From assembly GCA_031580995.1 (NCBI GenBank), contig JAVLCC010000007.1, positions 1 to 64,000 on the forward strand: a stretch of DNA of 64,000 nt, in the 5' to 3' direction. This document shows positions 59,337 to 64,000 of the stretch, in pieces. This DNA comes from CAJXVY01 sp031580995. Lineage in GTDB: Bacteria; Actinomycetota; Actinomycetes; Actinomycetales; Microbacteriaceae. The number at the start of each line of letters is the position of its first letter. Position 1 is the first letter of the stretch. Both the position numbers and the translations under genes were made by a program. Under the pieces are notes generated by a model that saw only the letters and a list, made by a program, of their open reading frames with translations, was not told the origin of the DNA and ran no database searches.

Positions 59337-60614
59337 GCTCTCTTCAGGCTCAGGCTTCTCAAATTTGACGGCCTTGCCCTTGCTGTCAACCACTTTGGCG
59401 TTGTCGACCAAGAAATCTAGAGCCTTGCGCCTTGATAGCTCAGAGGCAAACATGCCGATCTGGCCATTTTGGCTAATTGTTTGAATGAAGTCATTTGGTT
59501 GCATTCCATACTGACCAGCACTTTCAACCAAATAGTTGATTAGCTCCTGATCCTCAGGCTTAATTTCCTCAGCCTTTGCAACCTCATCCAAAATCATTTG
59601 TGACTTGAAAGATTTTTGACTCTCTTCGGTGACCTCTGCGCGGTGAGTGTCATCCTCCAGTCTTCCCTCTCCTTCGAGGTGGTTATGAACCTCACGCTCA
59701 ATCACCTCTTCACTGATTGGGACCTCAACGGCGGCAATCAAACTGTCTAAAGCTTTTTCTCTTGCCTGCACGCGTTGTTTCTGGGCCATTCCATCAAGAG
59801 CCTTTTGCTCCAGGTCCTTGCGCAGTTCCTCCAGAGTGTCAAACTCACTGGCCAATTGAGCAAAATCATCATCTGCTTTAGGAAGCTCCCGCTCTTTCAC
59901 GCTTTGCAGGGTGACATTCACCTCAGCCTCCTTGCCGGCCTGCTCGCCACCAACCAAGACTGATTTGAATGTGGTTGCCTCGCCGGCGGTCAAGGTCAAT
60001 AAAGCCTCATCGATGCCATCCAATAAGTTTCCTGAACCAATTTCGTAACTGATTCCCTCGGCCTCATCAATCACTTCACCGTCAATGCTGGCTTTCAGAT
60101 CAATTGATGTGAAATCACCTGTTTTGGCTGGGCGGTCAACTGTCACCAGTGAGCCAAAACGTGCCTGCAGTGCCTCTAGTTCAGCATCTACATCTTTTTT
60201 AGAAACCTTTGCCTCGTCAACCTCAATCTCTAGACCCTTGTAATCGGTGAGGGTGATTTCAGGACGAACCTCTACCTCAACCTCTACCTCTAAATTACCC
60301 TCAAGGGTTTTCTCATCGGGTGAGTTTTTGACATCAGCTGAGGGTTGACCCAGCGGTGATAGGCCAGTTTCATCCAAGGCTTGACGGTAAAACTCGTCAA
60401 GATTGTCATTGATTGCCTGGCCGATAATCGCGCCTCTTCCAACACGCTGATCCAAAATAGGTGCTGGCACCTTGCCTTTTCTAAACCCGGGGATATTCAC
60501 CTGTGAGGAAATCTCCTCATAGGCCTTATCCAACGCTGGCTTGAACTCCTCCGGTGTTACCTCGAAGGTGATCTTTGCACGGGTGGGCTTAATTCGGTCA
60601 ACGGTAGTTTTCAA
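59334..60614 (-). CDS. tig: Trigger factor
   Basis: Ribosome-bound chaperone with peptidyl-prolyl isomerase activity. 426 residues: ribosome-binding domain with the signature GFRKGKVP at 43-50, the FKBP-like domain (about 150-240, GDFTSIDLKASIDGE, SGNLLDGIDEAL) and the C-terminal helical cradle, ending in an acidic tail. TTG start at 60614 with AGGAG 4 bases upstream. The tig-clpP1-clpP2-clpX order is conserved; tRNA-Pro lies upstream. Confidence 0.97.
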   Translation of the reverse strand: MKTTVDRIKPTRAKITFEVTPEEFKPALDKAYEEISSQVNIPGFRKGKVPAPILDQRVGRGAIIGQAINDNLDEFYRQALDETGLSPLGQPSADVKNSPDEKTLEGNLEVEVEVEVRPEITLTDYKGLEIEVDEAKVSKKDVDAELEALQARFGSLVTVDRPAKTGDFTSIDLKASIDGEVIDEAEGISYEIGSGNLLDGIDEALLTLTAGEATTFKSVLVGGEQAGKEAEVNVTLQSVKERELPKADDDFAQLASEFDTLEELRKDLEQKALDGMAQKQRVQAREKALDSLIAAVEVPISEEVIEREVHNHLEGEGRLEDDTHRAEVTEESQKSFKSQMILDEVAKAEEIKPEDQELINYLVESAGQYGMQPNDFIQTISQNGQIGMFASELSRRKALDFLVDNAKVVDSKGKAVKFEKPEPEES

Positions 60615-60643
60615 AATTCTCCTGATTAGGTTTTTATTTTCAG

Positions 60644-60716
60644 TCGGGGTGACAGGACTCGAACCTGCGATCCCCTGCTCCCAAAGCAGGTGCGCTAGCC
60701 ACTACGCTACACCCCG
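60644..60716 (-). tRNA. tRNA-Pro (anticodon TGG)
   Basis: Acceptor CGGGGTG/CACCCCG with the C at position 1 usual for tRNA-Pro, anticodon loop TTTGGGA (TGG), T arm GGTTCGAGTCC. CCA not encoded. 28 bp upstream of tig on the same strand. Confidence 0.95.
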
Positions 60717-60741
60717 GATCAAGCTAAAATCTTATACGGAT

Positions 60742-60769
60742 TTCAACCTTCAGAAGTCTAGCGTACTAT
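60742..60769 (+). promoter_or_regulatory. Promoter of tRNA-Gly
   Basis: TTCAAC (60742-60747), a 16-bp spacer and TACTAT (60764-60769); TATTAT three bases later is an alternative -10. The predicted start lies about 10 bases before the mature tRNA end. Pattern-based only. Confidence 0.45.
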
Positions 60770-60785
60770 TATGTAGTTCTGTCTT

Positions 60786-60859
60786 GCGGATGTAGCTCAA
60801 TGGTAGAGCCTCAGTCTTCCAAACTGATGGTGCGGGTTCGATTCCCGTCATCCGCTCCA
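60786..60859 (+). tRNA. tRNA-Gly (anticodon TCC), CCA encoded
   Basis: Acceptor GCGGATG/CATCCGC, anticodon loop CTTCCAA (TCC), T arm GGTTCGATTCC. Discriminator T at 60856 followed by an encoded CCA. The gene ends 2 bp before the stop of the convergent nei-like gene. Confidence 0.95.
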
Positions 60860-60861
60860 AA

Positions 60862-61659
60862 TCACCTCTGGCAAGCCTCGCACCAATAAAGTTTTCTGGC
60901 TTGCATCAATGAAATTGACACCATTCCCCCACACTCTCGGCATTTCAATCCTTGACGCTTATAAACGTAATAGCGATCACTTATCTTTGGTCTTCCCCGC
61001 AATTTGTCTTCTCTTGTGAGCATGATGCCTTTTTTGGCACCAATACGCATCAGTCTCTGCGCATCAGCCCAAATAGTCTCTAAAACCTCTTCGGAAACCA
61101 AATTTCCTGGGGTAAAAGGTGATTGACCAGCTCGAAACAATAGCTCCGCACGATAGACATTTCCAATACCGGCAATAATCTCCTGGTTCATCAAAAGTTG
61201 ACCAATGCTCACCTGGGATTTTTTGACCCTGCGAATAAATTCCTGCTTTCTAATTCCCTTAGGGTCAACATGTAATGGATCTGGTCCCAGTTTTTTGAGT
61301 ATTAACTTGGCCTCCGGTGGGGTCAACACCTCACATGCTGTTGGTCCTCTGAGGTCTGCAAGGTTATTCTCAGAAAGTAATCTCAACCTCACCTGACCAA
61401 CTGGTTCTGGTGGGTTATCTTCAAAACTTCTAAAGCCCCACTTGCCATAAATCCCCAAATGCACCCTGAGTTGCAGTTTGTTGTCAAACTGCACGAATAA
61501 TTGCTTGCCGTGAGATTTGGCTTTTACTAACTCATGACCGCTGAGTAGCTTTGCGCCCTCGGCAAATCGTCCTTGTGGGGATAAAAGCTCTAGCTTCTCA
61601 CCTGCAAATAATTCATTGAGTTTTTTTGCATGGCGATAAACGGAATGACCCTCGGGCAA
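60862..61659 (-). CDS. nei: Fpg/Nei-family DNA glycosylase
   Basis: Base-excision glycosylase/AP lyase for oxidised bases. 265 residues. The catalytic N terminus is MPEGHS (Pro2, Glu3; the H rather than L after PEG points to the Nei branch), the H2TH region is VSIGQLLMNQEIIAGIGNVYRAELLF, and a C-terminal zinc finger has CREC and CEAC. TTG start at 61659, directly after the rpiB stop. rpiB-nei adjacency is common in actinobacteria. Confidence 0.9.
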   Translation of the reverse strand: MPEGHSVYRHAKKLNELFAGEKLELLSPQGRFAEGAKLLSGHELVKAKSHGKQLFVQFDNKLQLRVHLGIYGKWGFRSFEDNPPEPVGQVRLRLLSENNLADLRGPTACEVLTPPEAKLILKKLGPDPLHVDPKGIRKQEFIRRVKKSQVSIGQLLMNQEIIAGIGNVYRAELLFRAGQSPFTPGNLVSEEVLETIWADAQRLMRIGAKKGIMLTREDKLRGRPKISDRYYVYKRQGLKCRECGGMVSISLMQARKLYWCEACQR

Positions 61660-62133
61660 TTAGTAAATAACCTCTCCGGTGTTTTCAAAGGTTGCGATTT
61701 TGCCAATTCTTCTCACGTGACGCTCGTCATTGCTAAACGGTTCTGCAATGAATAGCTTTATAAGCTCCAAGACTTCTTCTTGGCTGTGTTGTCTGGCGCC
61801 CAGTGCACAAACATTGGCATCGTTGTGTTCGCGGGCTAATTTGGCAGTTGCCTCGTTCCAAATAAGTGCAGCCCTTACGCCTTTGACCTTATTGGCAGCC
61901 ATCTGCTCGCCGTTTCCAGATCCTCCTAGAACAATCCCCAACGACTGTTCTTGATTTTCCCAATCCTCAGCAACAGCGATTGCTGCTGCAATGCAGAAAC
62001 CCGGGTAATCATCCAAGGGGTCATAATCACTTGGTCCGTGGTCATTGACTTCATGGCCCGAATTTCTAAGCTCTGAAATTAGAAACTGACTCAGTTCCAT
62101 GCCTGCGTGATCGGTTGCGATGTGGAGTTTCAA
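61660..62133 (-). CDS. rpiB: Ribose-5-phosphate isomerase B
   Basis: Interconverts ribose 5-phosphate and ribulose 5-phosphate. 157 residues, RpiB/LacAB fold: MKLHIATDHAGMEL, GGSGNGEQMAANKVKGVRAAL and AREHNDANVCALGARQ. As in mycobacteria the catalytic-loop cysteine of E. coli RpiB is replaced (GGSGNGE), the form in which a glutamate acts as base. TTG start overlapping the antiporter stop (TTGA). Confidence 0.94.
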   Translation of the reverse strand: MKLHIATDHAGMELSQFLISELRNSGHEVNDHGPSDYDPLDDYPGFCIAAAIAVAEDWENQEQSLGIVLGGSGNGEQMAANKVKGVRAALIWNEATAKLAREHNDANVCALGARQHSQEEVLELIKLFIAEPFSNDERHVRRIGKIATFENTGEVIY

Positions 62134-63308
62134 CTGGCTTTCCTTTCAAGTTGAGAGCGGGTGATCCATAACAAAACACTGGCTGCGATGCTGGTGAAAA
62201 TTACATAGGTCAACGTCAATGCCTGCAGATTCACTGCCGTAACAACGGGTGCAGCCAATGAGGCTATAACCATCGAAAACTCTCCGCGGGCTGTCAAAAA
62301 AGCACCCGCTCTGCGCCAACTCATGCGATCGCTTAGGTCTCTGGTGACCCACCAACCGGTGAACATCTTTCCAACAATTCCAAACACCAACAAAACAAGT
62401 GCTAGCGGTATCACCGCAACGACGTCTCTGGGGTCTGTCGCCAGGCCAAAAAAGACGAAGAAAATAGCGGCGAAGATATCCCTAATTGGGGTCAATCTGG
62501 CTCTGGCGGTTTGGGCAACTTCACCTGTGAGCAGTAACCCGATCAAAAACGCTGCAACCACGCCGCTGAAACCAACCAAATCTGCCAAACCTGCAGCCAG
62601 CAGTGCTGTTCCGAAGACAGTCAACAGCAAAGCAGCGGGTTCGGTTGGATCCAAAATCTTCATGATTTTGTTTCCACCTTTGAAACTCAACAGAATCACC
62701 AAACCTGTGATTGCCAGTGCTATTCCAACTGAAATCAATCCACTCACAGCGCTTACTCCCAAAACCAAGGATGTTAGTAAAGGTAGGTAGGGGGCTAGAG
62801 CCAAATCTTCAAAGACCAGAATTCCGATTGCCCTTTTGGCAACCTCAGAGCGCATCCAGCCCATTTCCTTTATCAACTGTGCGGCAATACCACTGGAAGA
62901 GACATAGGTGATTCCACCCAGGGCAACGGCTCCAACCCAGCCCCAACCCAGTAAAAATCCAATAGCGATTCCAGGCGTTCCGTTTACTACCAAATCAACC
63001 AGACCCGAGCTTCTGCGCTCAGTGAAGGCCTTGGCGAGGTCATAGGAGGAATACTCCAGACCCAAAAGCAACAAAAGCAGAATTGCACCTATTTGTGCGC
63101 CAGTGTTCAAAAAATCTTCACTCAAAGAAACTGGCAAAATGCCACCCTCGCCAAGCATCAGGCCAACCAGCAGATAAACCGGCACCACTGAAAATTTGAA
63201 CCTGGCTGCTAAAAAGGCGATGATTCCAAGGACAAGAAGCATCCCGCCGATCTCAGCAAGAATGGCAGGAGTGTCACTCCCTACCTCGGTTGCTATTAGC
63301 GGAAACAT
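62130..63308 (-). CDS. CPA2-family cation:proton antiporter (KefB-like membrane part)
   Basis: 392 residues with about 12 membrane helices, in the Na+/H+ exchanger (CPA2) fold: GLMLGEGGILPVS, LLLLLLGLEYSSYDLAKAF, the central GGITYVSSSGIAAQLIKEMGW and LVFEDLALAPYLP, and a late DFSMV-like REFSMVIASL. No TrkA-N or TrkA-C domain is fused, so no NAD- or nucleotide-gated control is visible. Possible substrates are K+ or Na+. ATG start preceded by GATAAT 5 bases upstream (63314-63319), suggesting a leaderless mRNA. Divergent from pepN. Confidence 0.88.
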   Translation of the reverse strand: MFPLIATEVGSDTPAILAEIGGMLLVLGIIAFLAARFKFSVVPVYLLVGLMLGEGGILPVSLSEDFLNTGAQIGAILLLLLLGLEYSSYDLAKAFTERRSSGLVDLVVNGTPGIAIGFLLGWGWVGAVALGGITYVSSSGIAAQLIKEMGWMRSEVAKRAIGILVFEDLALAPYLPLLTSLVLGVSAVSGLISVGIALAITGLVILLSFKGGNKIMKILDPTEPAALLLTVFGTALLAAGLADLVGFSGVVAAFLIGLLLTGEVAQTARARLTPIRDIFAAIFFVFFGLATDPRDVVAVIPLALVLLVFGIVGKMFTGWWVTRDLSDRMSWRRAGAFLTARGEFSMVIASLAAPVVTAVNLQALTLTYVIFTSIAASVLLWITRSQLERKAS

Positions 63309-63357
63309 ACTTCATTATCCCAGTAGCGAAACTTACTCGTGATGAACTGCGCGAAAT

Positions 63358-63363
63358 TAGGCT
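63358..63363 (+). promoter_or_regulatory. -10-like element TAGGCT for pepN
   Basis: TAGGCT in the context AAATTAGGCTTACAGCA, closely resembling the element before the DoxX-like gene (GATTAGGCTACAGCA). Here the start codon is 21 bases further on and has its own Shine-Dalgarno. Confidence 0.4.
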
Positions 63364-63384
63364 TACAGCATCGGAAGGACGAAA

Positions 63385-64000
63385 TTGCCTGGTCAAAACC
63401 TTACTCGTTTAGAAGCCTCTCAGAGAGCTGAACTCATTGAAGTTGAATCCTATGAAATTCATCTGAAACTGGATGCCGAGTCGGCTACTTTTTTCAGTAA
63501 AACCAAGGTTAGGTTTTCAGCAACTGAGGGTTCTGCAAGTTTCATTGATGCTTCCGCAGAGAAAATTCTGCTAATTGAACTAAATGGGGAAATACTTCCA
63601 ACCGAGAATTTTTCAGACCATCGGATTGAACTTCCAAAACTAAAGCAATCCAATGAATTGGTTATTGAGGGAACCTTCGCTTACACCAACTCCGGAGAGG
63701 GCTTGCACAAATTCGTCGATCCAGTTGATGGCGAAACCTATTTGTATAGCCAGTTCGAGGTTCCCGACTCAAGGCGGGTGTTTGCCGTTTTTGAGCAACC
63801 AGACCTAAAGGCAACTTTTCAATTCACCATTTCAGCACCAGATCATTGGGTGATCACATCCAACTCCCCCACACCCGAGGCAGAAGATTTGGGTCAGGGG
63901 TTTGCTAGGTGGGAATTTGCCCCGACCCCAAAAATTTCCAGCTATATAACAGCCATCATCGCGGGGCCCTATGTCTCCTGGAGGGACAGCTTGAAAAGTT
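63385..64000 (+). CDS. pepN: Aminopeptidase N, M1 family (3' end outside window)
   Basis: First 205 codons of a zinc aminopeptidase. The N-terminal beta-sandwich domain is recognisable: NLTRLEASQRAELIEVESYEI, then GLHKFVDPVDGETYLYSQFE and ADSRRVFA-like PDSRRVFAVFEQPDLKATF, hallmarks of actinobacterial PepN (family often annotated as ensemble M1). The GAMEN and HExxH motifs would lie beyond the window end. TTG start at 63385 with GGAAGGA about 6 bases upstream; no ATG in frame nearby. Confidence 0.92.
   Translation, partial: MPGQNLTRLEASQRAELIEVESYEIHLKLDAESATFFSKTKVRFSATEGSASFIDASAEKILLIELNGEILPTENFSDHRIELPKLKQSNELVIEGTFAYTNSGEGLHKFVDPVDGETYLYSQFEVPDSRRVFAVFEQPDLKATFQFTISAPDHWVITSNSPTPEAEDLGQGFARWEFAPTPKISSYITAIIAGPYVSWRDSLKS

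Overview
The window is a compact, single-style stretch of core chromosome from a small-genome actinobacterium, most likely a Microbacteriaceae member of the freshwater or marine Luna/Aquiluna/Rhodoluna type. Support: base composition is only in the upper forties percent GC by eye (not calculated), yet the gene families are actinobacterial (paired clpP1-clpP2, long-form leuA, RNase E/G with an N-terminal extension, DUF4233 between folC and ndk, actinobacterial HemW, DnaJ2-HrcA, a VKOR-family protein, DUF6504 with dnaE2). The regulatory sites are also Gram-positive/actinobacterial (CIRCE, a TCGAAC-N4-GTTCGA LexA box, a ClgR-like box). I see no insertion sequence, prophage, integrase, CRISPR array, rRNA operon or toxin-antitoxin pair. 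No stretch of more than about 300 bases lacks a gene.

Layout. 1-5.3 kb: tail of a homocysteine methyltransferase, tRNA-Met, DoxX-like protein, a glycosyltransferase with a charged helical tail, a DMT transporter, peptide deformylase, AzlCD amino-acid exporter, tRNA-Asn. 5.3-12.4 kb (minus strand): recO-uppS-glyS-dusB-dgt-dnaG. 12.5-14.4 kb: leuA with a leucine-rich leader peptide and an RNA switch candidate. 14.3-23.8 kb (minus): lepA-hemW-hrcA-dnaJ-rsmE-HIT-phoH-ybeY-corC-era, a translation/heat-shock/ribosome-assembly run. 23.9-31.8 kb: rpsT (plus), then leuS-comEA-comEC-holA and pabB (minus). 31.8-37.6 kb (plus): pabC, DedA, SRAP, then the SOS-controlled DUF6504-dnaE2 pair. 37.6-41.9 kb (minus): BI-1/YccA protein, the mhqD-mhqO quinone-detoxification pair, tRNA-Ala, rsfS, a membrane protein, nadD and a 58-residue membrane protein. 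42-48 kb (minus): rne/rng, rplU, rpmA, obgE, proB, proA. 48.2-56.7 kb: VKOR (plus), ndk, DUF4233, folC, ileS (minus), valS (plus). 56.7-60.7 kb (minus): tig, clpP1, clpP2, clpX, tRNA-Pro. 60.8-64 kb: tRNA-Gly (plus), nei-like glycosylase, rpiB, a CPA2 antiporter (minus), and the start of pepN (plus).

The genes work mainly in translation (five aminoacyl-tRNA ligation or modification enzymes, ribosomal proteins, GTPases Era/Obg/LepA, RNase E, YbeY, RsmE, RsfS), protein quality control (Tig, ClpXP1P2, DnaJ/HrcA, Def), DNA replication and repair (DnaG, HolA, RecO, Nei, SRAP, DnaE2, ComEC/EA), and leucine, proline, folate and NAD synthesis.

The genome style is streamlined. Almost all convergent pairs share their stop regions, operon genes overlap by 1-8 bases, TTG is used as a start very often, and several first-in-operon genes carry a -10-like hexamer 5-8 bases before the start codon with no Shine-Dalgarno sequence, which suggests leaderless mRNAs. 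The most interesting single locus is the leuA leader (14229-14361). It combines a probably leaderless 13-residue leader peptide rich in leucine, a long hairpin, and a 5'-end segment complementary to the bases right before the leuA Shine-Dalgarno.
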